A DNA stretch of 64,000 nucleotides from the NCBI GenBank assembly GCA_043228905.1, contig JBHGNT010000001.1, positions 26,846,001 through 26,910,000 of the forward strand, given 5' to 3'. Source of the stretch: Azolla caroliniana. Its lineage: Eukaryota; Polypodiophyta. The position numbers were made by a program, and so were the translations under genes. Shown here in pieces: positions 1 to 10,187 of this stretch (its first letter is position 1; the number at the start of each line of letters is the position of its first letter). Under the pieces are notes generated by a model. The model saw only the letters and a list, made by a program, of their open reading frames with translations, was not told where the DNA came from and ran no database searches.

Positions 1-939
1 CAGGTACACCACGTTGCTTTTCATCGCCTCGGCGAAGTCCCCGGAGTCTTTCCGGATGTGTCCAACCGCATCACACCACATGCACCTGTTTCCAGCCAGA
101 GGTCGTCAGTCACGGCCCTGTTTGCCACTGTCCCTCCGTGCCTGGGCGATCTGGAGATCCTTTACCATCCGCGTCAGTTCCTCCAGAGCTGCTCCCCCGG
201 ACCAGCCCTTGACCATGCCAGTCGAATCTGATCCGGTCTCGAGCCAATCTCGGGTCTCTTCCCCTCGCGTTGGTGGTGTTGGCTCGTGCTTCCTTGCTGC
301 GACAGGGCCCGCCCCCGTCGATCCTTTGTCCACCCATTCCCGTTGTTTGTCGAAACGGCCACAAACCCTCTTCACCACGGCCCAATCGGCCGTTAGCCCA
401 TCATCAGTCTCCAATAGGAGGCCTACTTGCTCCCGATCCCGCTTGTCAACTGACTTAACAAACAATAGGACACGGCTTGTGTCCAGAACGGTTCGGTCAA
501 GCACCGAGAGGCGCGCGAAGCGTTCCTCAAACTCCCGAAGGAGCACCGACACGTTCCTTCCTTTGTCGGGGGTCTCCACCCACTCCATGAAGTCCCGCTT
601 CGAAAGTCGAAGCGCATCTTCAAGCCCGTATTTTTCGAGGAGCCGACCTTCGAACTCCTCCTAGGTCCGGCTCTCGGCCCGTACCTCGAGCACCTCCGAA
701 TGGATGCCCGGCATCGCCACTCGAGGGAATCCGGCTAGACACCTCTCTTCCAGAATGTCCCTCATTACCATCTCAGCCCGGTAGGACGCCAAGTAGCTCG
801 TGGCATCCTTCCCACTAAAACGGCCGATCGTACCGACAACCGCCTCGATAGCCCTATCAAGGGCGCCTGTGCCTTCGCGCGCACTCACTATACGGTTCAC
901 AGCCGAAGCCATGGCTTCTGCGAGGTCCGACCCCCTCAT
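1..939 (-). pseudogene. gag of T1 (partial, two in-frame stops)
   Basis: The frame starts at the ATG at 939-937 on the minus strand (MRGSDLAEAM...) and stays in one frame to the window edge. It is the structural (capsid/nucleocapsid) protein of a Gypsy element. The same protein occurs in T2 (shared WLETG, GGAALEELTR and KDLQIAQ blocks) and, more distantly, in T3. A CCHC-type knuckle lies near bases 30-80 (CMWCDAVGHIRKD), but its last cysteine has become serine; the T2 copy keeps it. Two stops break the frame: TAG at 661-663, where TWEEFEG would be expected, and TGA at 106-108, where the T2 copy has DRW. Both are single C:G to T:A changes. The product is not made intact. Confidence 0.8.
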
Positions 940-960
940 CTTCTACTCCTCTGCCGCCTG

Positions 961-978
961 TTCACGTCGGGTTCACCA
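961..978 (-). other. Primer-binding site of T1
   Basis: Three bases inside the LTR, the minus strand reads TGGTGAACCCGACGTGAA, starting with the TGG that pairs with a tRNA CCA end. The same site (TGGTGAACCCGACATG) follows the LTR of T3 at 29725. This shared primer site ties the two elements together. I did not identify the tRNA; it is not the initiator-Met site used by the Copia elements here. Confidence 0.6.
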
Positions 979-982
979 AATA

Positions 983-1671
983 TGTTGCGTTGTTACGCGC
1001 GTGCGTGGAGAACAAGGCGGGACCACTGGGGTCTTGGACCGAGGAATAGGTGAGGAAAAAGAGAGAGAGAGAGAGAGAGAGAGATCACTCACGTATAGAC
1101 AAAGAAACGCACGGGGACGCCGCACAACAACACAGGAGACACGAATTGAGAACACTAGAGTATGTACGTAAATATAGGCATGTATTTGTATGTATGCAGA
1201 CGACTTGAACGATTACAGCCGATCAGGTCGACGAGGTGGATGCCGACGCCTGATCACCCACGCACACAGGAGAGCAAGATGGAGATTCTGCCGGAAGCTC
1301 ACAGGCGTTCCACGGAGCAGAATCAACCTCCTGAGAACCTGCGCAAAAGAAACTATGGAGAACGACAGAGAAGAAGAGCTCGGTCCCAGTCCGACAACAC
1401 TTCGTTCCCTCTAGCGCGTGATCCCCTTCTCTCCCCGTCTCCCTCTCTTTTATAGCTCAAGGAGGGAGGCCGTCTTACCCGTTTACATCACATTAATTCT
1501 CTGTCCTTTCGGGCAGAGATACTCCTCGATTCTCCCTATAGAATATTACTACCTAGGATCTGACATTTGTGCCTACCTATCTACTATACAACAAAGGGCG
1601 TGCCCACATGTAAGGGCCGGTTCACACACGCTGTACACAGTTTGCCCCTGGGGACGGTTTTCTTCACGACA
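983..1671 (-). repeat. 5' LTR of T1
   Basis: 689-bp LTR with TG...CA ends. On the minus strand it has a TATA-like GCTATAAAAG motif about 240 bp in, followed further down by a CT tract (GA on the plus strand at 1061-1083). It matches the T2 3' LTR throughout, including the shared GCCTCC, CTTCCGGCAG and GGTCCCGCC blocks. It therefore supplies the promoter (U3) and the transcript ends of T1. Confidence 0.85.
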
Positions 1672-4536
1672 ATGTAGAATCCACCCTGACACCGTAACCA
1701 ACAACATGATTCACGCTGCTCTGAACCTTGCGCGAGGCGGAGACCATGAGGTTGAAATCCCTCCCCAGTCGACCCTCAAGGAATATTTTGGGATGTATTC
1801 AATGTCGGGAAAAGCTTACCGCACTTACGGAGGGCCAAACAAGGCTTTTGGGGAGATCGCCCGGATTTTGATGGAATATGCCTTTGTGCATACAAATCCC
1901 ACGAGTATGCCACAATTAAAGCTGCCATCATCATCAGAGCATATGAAGGCGACAAAATCGATTGGGGAATCATCACCGGTGAAGGAGTCCGTGCAACACT
2001 AGAATCTTTTCAAATCGGTAAGCGATTGTTGCATGTGATTAATTATTTCCTCACAGTCCTCTACCCACCTCCTTCATTTTCCCCTCGTCGCATCTTTACC
2101 TCCCCGCCACCACCACCACGGAAACAACGGGAGAAGATTTTGGTGTTAACCCAGGAAGAATGGGAAGACCCCTCGCCTTCTCCACCTCCCTCGGCCGTTC
2201 GAAATCCTACTTCCGCCTCGGCACCACCCCCACCAAAAACACAGAAGCAACGGGCGTTAACAGTGACCCGTGTCGAATGGGACGAGGCCGAGGAGCCCAT
2301 CACTGAGGATGTCACCATACGACAAAAGCCACCAAGGACATTAATGCCCTCTCCACAACCGAGCCCACGCCTCACAAACTAGCAGCCCTCGGGCATACGG
2401 CAACAAAAGAGGAAACAAGCCGAGGAGGCAACACCACCGGCCCCGGACTCACAGGATCCGCCGAAAACAAGACGGCGCATCAATCGAGACGCGACCACTG
2501 AAACCGAGGACACCCAGCATCAGAAATAAAAAGAGGCCAACCCGACCTCCACAGCCATGGTACTAGTGGAGTCATGGTACCAAGTAGGTAAGATCGAGCA
2601 TGGACAAACCACACATATATCAGAGGAGGAAGTCCTCAGTTACAAAGACCTCCCCGCGGAGGCATATGAGTTTAGTGCACTCTTTCGACTGGGCACAACA
2701 TAGGAGTTAATGGATTTCCTCGCGCATGCCCAAGTAGCTACCGCCACTCGTATGGCTGAGGAGCACGTGGAAACAAAGATGATCCAACACGCTCTAATGG
2801 GAGAAATCGAACCTCACGAGGATCAAGCCTTATAGAAGATAGGGCAGAAAAGGCAAGCACAGAACACTTCTCTCCTCATGGAGCTACCAGATCTGAACAC
2901 GGCCTTAGTCGAGGCATATCGAAATTTGCACCACACAACTCGGGTAGTCAAGGACATGGACTGACGTATCAAAACGGCACACTAACAAGCCAAACAGGTT
3001 ATCAAGCTATGGCAAGCCGTCGAGGAGAAACTGGCGTCATTAGAGCAGCAACATCAAGAACAGCCTCCCTGCGCCGAGTAACGATGTCCCACCAACCCCT
3101 CTCCGAACCCGAGCCTGAGTGCTACTATTACCGAAGTACATAACGACGACACAGCTCACCCCAGGGTAACCACGGTCGATAAGGGAGTCATCATCACGGG
3201 CAAATATAAGCCCACACCCACAAACCAGCCACGCTTCCACGCAAACACCACCACCACCTGTCTTCATGGAAAGATCTAGACAGATGGACAGGGAACCCAC
3301 TCCCCGAAACCAGCAAGCGGCAACCCAGACAAGACCTCCGCTTCATGACTACCAAGAGGAGCTTAAGGCCCAGATCGCTCTAGCCGAGTTAGCAGAACAA
3401 AACCACAACAACATTATTGGCCAACTACAGGAACAAGCCGCGGGCCGTGAAGCTGACCTCAAGTGACTGCTTGCTGAAAGCTCGGCCACACTCAAAGAAC
3501 AAGAAAGAGAGGTGATGACCCTTTAGGTCGCTATCACCAAGGCCAAAGAACGATTCATCAAAGAAGCTGAGAGGAATAGCCAACGGGAACGCAAGCTATT
3601 CACAGACAACTGCGAATTACGCCGTCAACAAAGGGCATTAGAGGAATTGGCAAATGAACACATGCAAAACTGGAGGATCTCTGAAGAGCAAAGGGCGAAA
3701 ATTTTGCGATGCGTATCACCAGTTGCAAACAAAGCACATCGCTGCCAGAGAACGACATTGGGACGCTTGGAGACAGGACATGGACGAAACTGTAGCTCAG
3801 CTCACCAAACGTTATGAGCAGACAATCGTGCTCATAACCGAAAAAGCAAAAGATAACCAAGCTACTTTAGCGCTCCTCGTCCGCAAAAGCCAAGAAGACA
3901 CCAAGGTCGCAAGGGAGGAAGTGGAAGTTCACCGAGCTAGCATCGGCATGGACGATACTAAAATAAAGATCATGATCAATTCACCAAGAAGATCGAGGAA
4001 ACGCTCTACCACGTCTGGCAAGAGTGGTCAGCCCAAGCCGCTGAACTACACATACTACGAGCGGACACTAAGAACTGAAGGAAGGAGGGCCGAGGGTTTT
4101 ACAAGATGGATGACACCAGCATCCAGACCCTCCGTGAAGACTTGACTGAGGAATATCATACCTTAGCAGCATCCCACACCGCGGCCATCGAGCAACTTCT
4201 AGAGGAATTCAACGACGATCTAATGGTGTTCCGTTTAGAAGCCGAAGCTTACGAGGAGGAACGCCTAGCTACCAGGACTAAAAGAGCTCCCACGACCAAT
4301 GAGCAAGAACTTGAGCCAACCACCATGGAAGCCAGACATGAGGAACCTGCCCCTACAGATCCCCACATCCCAACCGAGCCACAAACTACAACCACGACCC
4401 TGCCCGAATCGGAACCAATAGAGGGCGGTGCACGCGACGACACAACCATCCCCGACTCGGCAGCCCAACCCCACCTTCCGAGTAGCCAGACCAACCCCAC
4501 GGCCCCGAGGATATCCTCAACATATTAGAGGATTAA
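1672..4536 (+). pseudogene. Additional open reading frame of Gypsy-B, located after pol (decayed)
   Basis: Unrecognised protein, homologous along its length to the Gypsy-A frame at 16441-19204. Shared blocks include EIPP-followed-by-YFG..YS near the N-terminal side (1750-1800), a WG.ITG block near 1965, a proline-rich spacer (2060-2380), long Glu/Lys/Ala/Gln coiled-coil stretches (2750-4100), and a conserved end with EEYHTLA (about 4150) and ILNILED before the TAA at 4534-4536. It sits between integrase and the 3' LTR, where Athila-type elements carry their env-like gene, but I see no signal peptide or membrane segment. Several frameshifts and stops break it (for example at 2000, 2380, 2820 and 3464). 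The function is unknown. Confidence 0.65.
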
Positions 4537-4661
4537 AACAAACCCATATAAACGGGCTAATTTTGTAAAGAATTTTTTGTTTTTGCAAAATCCATGGTTA
4601 TCCCTCCACTTTGTGAATCGTGGGTCCGACGGAGAAAGTCCTGTCTCACGGGAGTGCCAGG

Positions 4662-5092
4662 TGTTGTCCATAGGCCAGAAATATAAATACATTATGTAAA
4701 CTCACTGGTAGGTAGAATAGTAGGTGAGGAAATAGGTAGAACTAGAAATAGTCGAGTTTTTAGCCCTCACAATCAGCCGATGGCTCAGCTCTGTCTAAGG
4801 AGGAAAACTATATAAACTGAGATCTACATACCTCAAGGGGGGCACCTAGATTATTTAGCAAGATTACTATCGTAGCACTAAGCTCTACACAAACTGTTTT
4901 CGACCGAGAGCCGTGTACTGTAATCGTTGTGAGATTCTCATTTAATATAAATCTCGTTCTTACTGTTCCTTCATTTGGGTATTCTCCTCGGTACTCGCAA
5001 CCGAGCTACGTCTATGCCTAACGGGTTGTAGCCCGTATACGCTCCTCGTTCTCATATTGTCTTCTCAGTGTAGAAGAGGTTTCCACGTAACA
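4662..5092 (+). repeat. 3' LTR of Gypsy-B
   Basis: 431 bp from TGTTGTCC to GTAACA. It is preceded by GGGTCCGAC...GTGCCAGG, the same sequence that precedes the Gypsy-A 3' LTR at 19210-19251, which fixes the start. A TATA-like ACTATATAAAC lies near 4808. The body has diverged strongly from the Gypsy-A LTR, so the two are members of one family but not recent sisters. Confidence 0.7.
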
Positions 5093-5122
5093 TGACCCCT
5101 TGATACCGATAGCACGTGGGCT

Positions 5123-5572
5123 TGTTGTCCGCCGGAATAGTAACCGACGGACAAGTGCGCAGTAATATGGAATAGAATAACATTGTAATGCATGTAATGG
5201 TTCACGTGGGAAGCGTGAACGGCTAAAAGACCCTGCATATATAAAGGGCAGAAAACCTCTGATAGAGGTAGCGTGTAATTTTGAATGTAAAAGGCGTATC
5301 ATAATAGAGTTCTATCTTCTCTAAGATTTGTGCGTAGGTGTGGTTAATCTACTGTGTGTCTGTAATCCTTAAGAGTGTAGGCGTAAGTAACGGTGTGTGC
5401 GCTAGCCAACTGTCTAAGGAGCTTGGTTGTAGCCGTCTCCCCTTATACGTTGCTAGGTTACAGGAAGTATCCCACTAAGTATTACGCACAGACGCTACCA
5501 TTCGTTGTCACACAGTCACTTGGAGGTCTAGGTCAAAGGACTGACCATAGACCGTGTTCGTAATTGGTAACA
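5123..5572 (+). repeat. 5' LTR of Gypsy-A
   Basis: 450-bp LTR, TG...CA, with a TATA box (GCATATATAAAGG) near 5238. It matches the three dispersed pieces of the 3' LTR (19252-19403, 25266-25429, 30542-30667), and this comparison is what reveals the T2 and T3 insertions. The bases directly inside it (TTTTGGCACAC from 5574) probably hold the primer site, but I could not assign a tRNA. Confidence 0.85.
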
Positions 5573-5589
5573 CTTTTGGCACACTTGGT

Positions 5590-7301
5590 GATCTGTGTCT
5601 TCTCACAGAAGAATAACGACGAATGGAGGTTTAGCCGCAGACGCCCCAGAGAACCAACACGATAAGACCGGCCAATCACAAGGTCCATCACACGCCAGGT
5701 ACAGGAACGCGCTTGGCAAAAGCCTCACCTCAGCAACCTCAGTACTACCTATCGAAACCACAAAGGCGATTTCTCGCTCTCCAAATACCTTGGCGATACA
5801 CGGGAAGCACGCTCAGCACAGCAGCATTGTGGTCTATCCTTGTCCGCCGTAGCACCCAGGATGGCCTTTGCCTATCCCTGCTTTAACGGCGAAACCGACG
5901 CCGCAACCCACATTCGCCTGTTCCTCAATGTCTGGAATGCAAACCACATGGCGGAGCCTTTCTAAGGCAGTAACACAGTAGTCTAAAATGACGGAGCTCG
6001 GATTAACCTTGGATGGGAAAGCGGCGTTTTGGCATTTGCAAATGGATCTGCCAGCAATCACGACCTTTGAGCAGCTGCAATCCCTCTTTTTGCGGTTCTT
6101 TCATCGGAGGGTGCCGCAACGCGAGATGCTCGGGCAGTTCTACATAGTTAAGCAACTGCTCGGGCCCGGCGGAGGACAAGGCCAGGGAGACATTTCTGGC
6201 AGCATTATGTTGACCCATACGGACAACACTCAACAACAATAGCTTGAAAGGGGAAACAGACAGTATGGTCATAGAAAGAGCGCTATAGCTCGAGCTGGAC
6301 AAAGAAGAGGAAAGGTTTTCCATGTCTTCATTACGACAAGCGTTACCTTAGGACGAGGAACGACATTTTCTTCAAGCGATCCAGTGCAACATGGAGTGCA
6401 ACATGCGAAACCACTATCCAATCTGTCACTCGAAAGCTCACACAGTTGAGTAGTGTGAGTACAATATGTTGAGCAGAGCCACGCCCACAGTACGCAGCGT
6501 GGACACACATCGTCCCCTACGCCGTAATGAACAAAGGAGGCAGGAAGACCGACCACGGTATATGGATTGCAATCCACACGACAAAAGGCACTACCGGAAT
6601 CGTCGGAATCACAACGATTCCGAGGAAGACGAGCTGGAGGATGAAGACTACCGTGGCCACCCCAGACATACTAAAGGGGGCCGGCGCTATGAGAATTACC
6701 GGCCGACAAACAAACGTGGCGGCTTCGATGGACCTCATGGAAAGCATTGGCAATATCGGGACCACCGACGGTATGACGAAAGTTCGGACGATGACCGGCA
6801 CCAGGAACCACACCGAGACCAACAACCACCACCGCGTATGCTCCGACAAACGAAGCAGGACCGGGAGGAGCAAGTCACACCAGGGGATCGGTACACACCA
6901 CTAGGGGCCGAGAGAGGCGAATCTAGCATCCATTGTTTTGTTTGTCAATAGCTCGGACATTATGCCACGCAATGCCCAGTATGCAAGGGCAAGGGGCCCG
7001 CCGTCAATACGATTACGACAAAAGTGCAACAAGTCACGACACGTCAGCAAACAAAAACGGTTGATTGGGCCGCGCAAGATGAGATACGGCGAACAGCCCA
7101 GGCATGGGTTGAAAAAGCAAACGCAACAAATGTGGAGCGCATGCGGAAGGAATCCGCAAACACGGTGGAGGTATTGGAGGATGAGGGACCATCCCTGGAC
7201 CCCATTTGGCAAGCACTGGTAGGTTGCGAGATAACGTTAAACATGGAGAAGCTACTACAACTAGTCCCACGATTCCGCCAGACCATGGAAGAGCGGGTGA
7301 C
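5590..7301 (+). pseudogene. gag of Gypsy-A (decayed, cut by Copia-1)
   Basis: Retrotransposon gag protein. A likely start is near 5861 (MAFAYPCFNGETDAATHIRL), then a retrotrans_gag-like block at 5988-6180 (LTLDGKAAFWHLQ, TFEQLQSLFLRFFHRR), an Arg/Asp/Gly-rich basic region (6480-6900), and a CCHC knuckle at 6939-6985 (CFVCQ, stop, LGHYATQCPVC). The stop inside the knuckle (TAG, 6949-6951) is a CAG-to-TAG change. Frameshifts occur at about 5970 and 6240. Downstream coding continues as WVEKANATNVERMRKE up to 7301, where Copia-1 is inserted, and resumes at 12548. I see no convincing intact start upstream of 5861. Confidence 0.65.
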
Positions 7302-7306
7302 GGGTA

Positions 7307-7868
7307 TGTTGGGATTACGGTCCCTCCGGATGGGATGGTCGAATGTCCGGAGCCGGATGATGAAGACCCCGGCTACGGAGCCGGATGATGAATGTACCCG
7401 GAGAGAGATCCGGATGCGGGGACATATTTGTGAATATGTTTGCCAAGGGCCCTCGAGGCTATATTTGTAAATAGCCCAAAAGTCATATGTGTATAAATAT
7501 GACTTAGGGCAAACAGTTTTATGTTGTTGCTCATTTTTCTGGTTTTTTACTTAGAGAGAGCTAAGTGAGCAGCCAAGAGAGAGAGAGAGAGAGAGAGAGA
7601 GACGAAGAGGTCGTTGCCTCTGTGTATTACCGCCGCCTGTGGCGAAGACAGTGAGCTCAAGGTTGTTGCCTTGTAGCTTCACCATTGTACACCTCTGTTT
7701 ATAGTGATAGTTGGAGTTTGAGGACTCCCGTGGTTTTTTTCCCATTTAGGGTTTTCCACGTAAAATATCCTGTGTACTCTTCTCTCTATTGTCTTCGTGC
7801 ATTTTGTATTTCCCGTTTTCTGAGAGTTGATCCTATTCCTCGGTTGTGGCCGAGCGCGGTTTCCAGCA
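7307..7868 (+). repeat. 5' LTR of Copia-1
   Basis: Starts TGTTGGGATTACGG and ends TTTCCAGCA. The TATA box is GTGTATAAATATGAC near 7490, and a (GA)n tract lies at 7575-7602. It differs from the 3' copy (11983-12542) at about four sites. One further copy of its first 55 bases occurs only in the partner LTR, as expected. Confidence 0.95.
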
Positions 7869-7871
7869 AAG

Positions 7872-7883
7872 TGGTATCAGAGC
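7872..7883 (+). other. Primer-binding site of Copia-1
   Basis: TGGTATCAGAGC, three bases inside the LTR. This is the standard plant Copia primer site, complementary to an internal part of initiator tRNA-Met. Confidence 0.9.
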
Positions 7884-7899
7884 GAGGTTAACACAGAAA

Positions 7900-10185
7900 A
7901 TGGAAGGCGGCGGCAGTGGGCCTCCGGGCATGATGGTGTTGAACTCACAGAATTACGCCGACTGGAAGATAAAGATGGAAGACCTTCTCATCGTCCGAGA
8001 CCTGTACGAACCGATCGACAATGCCGAGATACCCAAGGGGGTAATAGAGTCGGAGTGGAAGCTCCTGAACCGGAAAGCCGTAGCGACGATCCGGCAATAT
8101 GTCGATGTAAGTGTCCTGCAACATGTGGCGAACGATACGAACGCCTATGAGATGTGGCAGAAGCTGTCCGGACTGTATGAGAGGAAGAATGCCTTGACCC
8201 GGACCTCCCTGATGAGGAAGATAGTGAATCTTAAGTACCGGGACGGCGAGAGCATGGTCGAACACGTCAGCACGTTCATGGGATTCGTGAACCAGCTTGC
8301 GGCGATCAAGTTCCCGTTGGATGACGCAATGCAAGCCATCATGCTGATGTGTACCCTTCCGGAGAGTTGGGAGAACTTGGTAGTTACTCTCAGCACCTCC
8401 TGTAAGGAAGAGAACTTGTCTTTACTAACGGTAAAGACAAGTATTATAAATGAAGAAGCGCGTCGGAGAGACAAAGAACCGGCCTCCGACTCGAAGGCGC
8501 TGCTTACCGAATCGGAACGGGGAAGACAACGGAACCGGAGTCCGCAAAGACGGGAGAAGTCGGGGACACGGTCGCAGTCGAGGGGAAGACCTACATGCTT
8601 CTACTGTGGGAAGCCGGGGCACTTCCAGAAGAACTGTCGGCATTTCCGGAAAGACAACGGAACCGACGGTACCGATTCGAAGAAGTCACCGGAGCGAAAC
8701 GGTGCATACCGGGGAGCCACGGACCGGAGAGGTCCGGATCGGCGAGGGCAGGACCGGAAAGGAACGACGGCACTCGCGGCAAGTGAAGAAGAGATAATGC
8801 TCATTACCGAAGAGAGGGAGCTGAACCTTGCCGGTGAAGAGTTGACATGGGTGGTCGATTCCGGAGCGTCGTTCCACCTGACCCCGGAGAAGAAATACTT
8901 CTCATCCTACACAGCCGGTGAGCACGGCTGTGTCCGGATGGGAAATGAAGGTACATGCCGGATTGCCGGCATAGGAGACGTGTGGCTAATGACATCAACC
9001 GGATGCAAGATGCTGCTGAAGGATGTTCGACACGTTCCGGAGGTTCGATTGAACCTGATTTCGGCCGGGAGGCTAGACGATGAAGGCTACACGGGTAGCA
9101 TCCGGAACGGTGTCATGAAGTTCAGCAAAGGGAGCCTGATAGTGGCTCGGGCCCGGAAGGTCAACACACTGTACCTGATGAATTCCCGGCTATGTCCGGA
9201 GGAGTTGAATGTGGCAGCCGACACTGCCGGTGAGCTGTGGCACAAGAGACTGTGCCACATGAGCGAGAAGGGGATGAAGAGGCTTGCCGAAGACAACCTG
9301 ATACCGGTAAAGCACATACACCTGGGGAAGTGTACCGACTGTCTGACCGGTAAGCAAAACCGGACCTCCTTTCGCTCAAGACCACCGATGAGACGTAGTG
9401 TACCATTGGAGTTGGTACACACTGATGTGTGTCAGGTAGAAACAAAGTCACATGGCGGAGCCCAGTACTTCGTAACATTCATAGATGACCATAGCCGGAA
9501 GCTGTGGACGGCACCGTTGAAGACAAAGGACCAAGTATTGTCCGTCTTCAAAGAACTCCACGCGAGAGTGGAAAGGGAATCCGGCAAGAAGCTGAAAGCG
9601 ATACGAGCGGATAACGGAGGGGAATACCGGGGGCAGTTCCATGAGTACTGTCGCTCGAAGGGAATCCGGCTCGAGTTTACTGTGCCGAAGACGCCGGAAC
9701 TGAACGGGCTGGCCGAGAGGATGAACCGGACCATAATGGAGAGGGTCCGGAGTATGTTGGCGCATGCGAAATTACCCAAGGGGTTTTGGGCTGAGGCAAT
9801 GTCGACGGCGACGTATGTGATAAATAGATCACCCTCAGTACCTTTGGACGGAGACACGCCGCAGAAAGTGTGGACCGGTAAGGAAGTGTCCTACCGGCAT
9901 CTGAAGGTGTTCGGGTGTCTCGCATACGTGCATGTGGCAAAGGACCGGAGAGGAAAGTTAGATCCAAAGACCCGGCCATGCATATTCCTCGGTTACGGCG
10001 GCGACGAGTTCGGCTACCGAGTATGGGACCCGGTCGACAAGAAGATATTCAGGAGTCGAGATATCATCTTCATGGAGGACAAGACACTCGCCGACTGGGA
10101 GTCGGAGAAGAAGATGAAGAGCTCCAAGTCGACCGGTGAGGATCAACTCTACGAAGAGCAGTCCCGACCGCAAGGGACCGGTTAG
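7900..10185 (+). CDS. Copia-1 gag-protease-integrase polyprotein part
   Basis: The ATG at 7900 (MEGGGSGPPGMMVLN) is chosen because it is the first after the primer site and matches the gag starts of Copia-2 and Copia-3; the frame is open slightly further upstream into the LTR. Domains in order: UBN2-type gag (DWKIKMEDLL to about residue 190), CCHC knuckle (CFYCGKPGHFQKNC, bases 8597-8640), aspartic protease (WVVDSGASFHLTP, 8848-8886), GAG-pre-integrase zinc region (HKRLCHMSEKG...CTDCLTGKQN), then the integrase core with D, D and E motifs (HTDVC, IRADNGGEY, NGLAERMNRT). The frame ends at TAG 10183-10185, just after the integrase C-terminal region. The natural protein would run on into reverse transcriptase, but the remaining part is in another frame (10188-11972). 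It encodes virus-like-particle protein, the processing enzyme and the DNA-joining enzyme. Confidence 0.92.
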   Translation: MEGGGSGPPGMMVLNSQNYADWKIKMEDLLIVRDLYEPIDNAEIPKGVIESEWKLLNRKAVATIRQYVDVSVLQHVANDTNAYEMWQKLSGLYERKNALTRTSLMRKIVNLKYRDGESMVEHVSTFMGFVNQLAAIKFPLDDAMQAIMLMCTLPESWENLVVTLSTSCKEENLSLLTVKTSIINEEARRRDKEPASDSKALLTESERGRQRNRSPQRREKSGTRSQSRGRPTCFYCGKPGHFQKNCRHFRKDNGTDGTDSKKSPERNGAYRGATDRRGPDRRGQDRKGTTALAASEEEIMLITEERELNLAGEELTWVVDSGASFHLTPEKKYFSSYTAGEHGCVRMGNEGTCRIAGIGDVWLMTSTGCKMLLKDVRHVPEVRLNLISAGRLDDEGYTGSIRNGVMKFSKGSLIVARARKVNTLYLMNSRLCPEELNVAADTAGELWHKRLCHMSEKGMKRLAEDNLIPVKHIHLGKCTDCLTGKQNRTSFRSRPPMRRSVPLELVHTDVCQVETKSHGGAQYFVTFIDDHSRKLWTAPLKTKDQVLSVFKELHARVERESGKKLKAIRADNGGEYRGQFHEYCRSKGIRLEFTVPKTPELNGLAERMNRTIMERVRSMLAHAKLPKGFWAEAMSTATYVINRSPSVPLDGDTPQKVWTGKEVSYRHLKVFGCLAYVHVAKDRRGKLDPKTRPCIFLGYGGDEFGYRVWDPVDKKIFRSRDIIFMEDKTLADWESEKKMKSSKSTGEDQLYEEQSRPQGTG

Positions 10186-10187
10186 CA

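Larger units (their letters stand above)
1..1671 (-). mobile_element. T1: 5' end of a minus-strand Gypsy LTR element of the TGTCG family
   Basis: Read on the minus strand, this is an LTR (1671 to 983), a short leader with a primer-binding site, and a gag frame running off the window edge at base 1. The LTR begins TGTCGTGAAGAAAACC and ends ACGCAACA. It aligns along its whole length with the 3' LTR of T2 (24625-25265), so the two belong to one family. Only the 5' part is in the window. The base after the outer LTR end starts ATGT (1672-1675), the expected 4-bp target duplication, but its partner lies outside. The element sits in the 3'-half open reading frame of Gypsy-B, which resumes at once at 1672. 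Confidence 0.85.
1672..5092 (+). mobile_element. Gypsy-B: 3' part of a plus-strand Gypsy element
   Basis: This stretch holds the end of the additional open reading frame and the 3' LTR of a Gypsy element closely related to Gypsy-A. The order is additional ORF, purine-rich stretch, then an LTR starting TGTTGTCC and ending GTAACA, as at 16441-19252 of Gypsy-A. Its gag-pol would lie to the left of the window beyond T1. It is followed by 30 bases of Chromo-Z (5093-5122) before Gypsy-A starts. The TSD on this side would be TGACC (5093-5097); the partner is not visible. Confidence 0.75.

Noticed and set aside
14-664. Long plus-strand open frame (216 codons)
   Set aside because: It is antisense to the T1 gag frame, which has CCHC and family similarity; the plus-strand peptide is Ser/Arg/Pro-rich shadow sequence.
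2026-2382. Proline-rich host protein gene
   Set aside because: It is the spacer of the Gypsy-B additional ORF, matched by the Gypsy-A copy in order and flanks.
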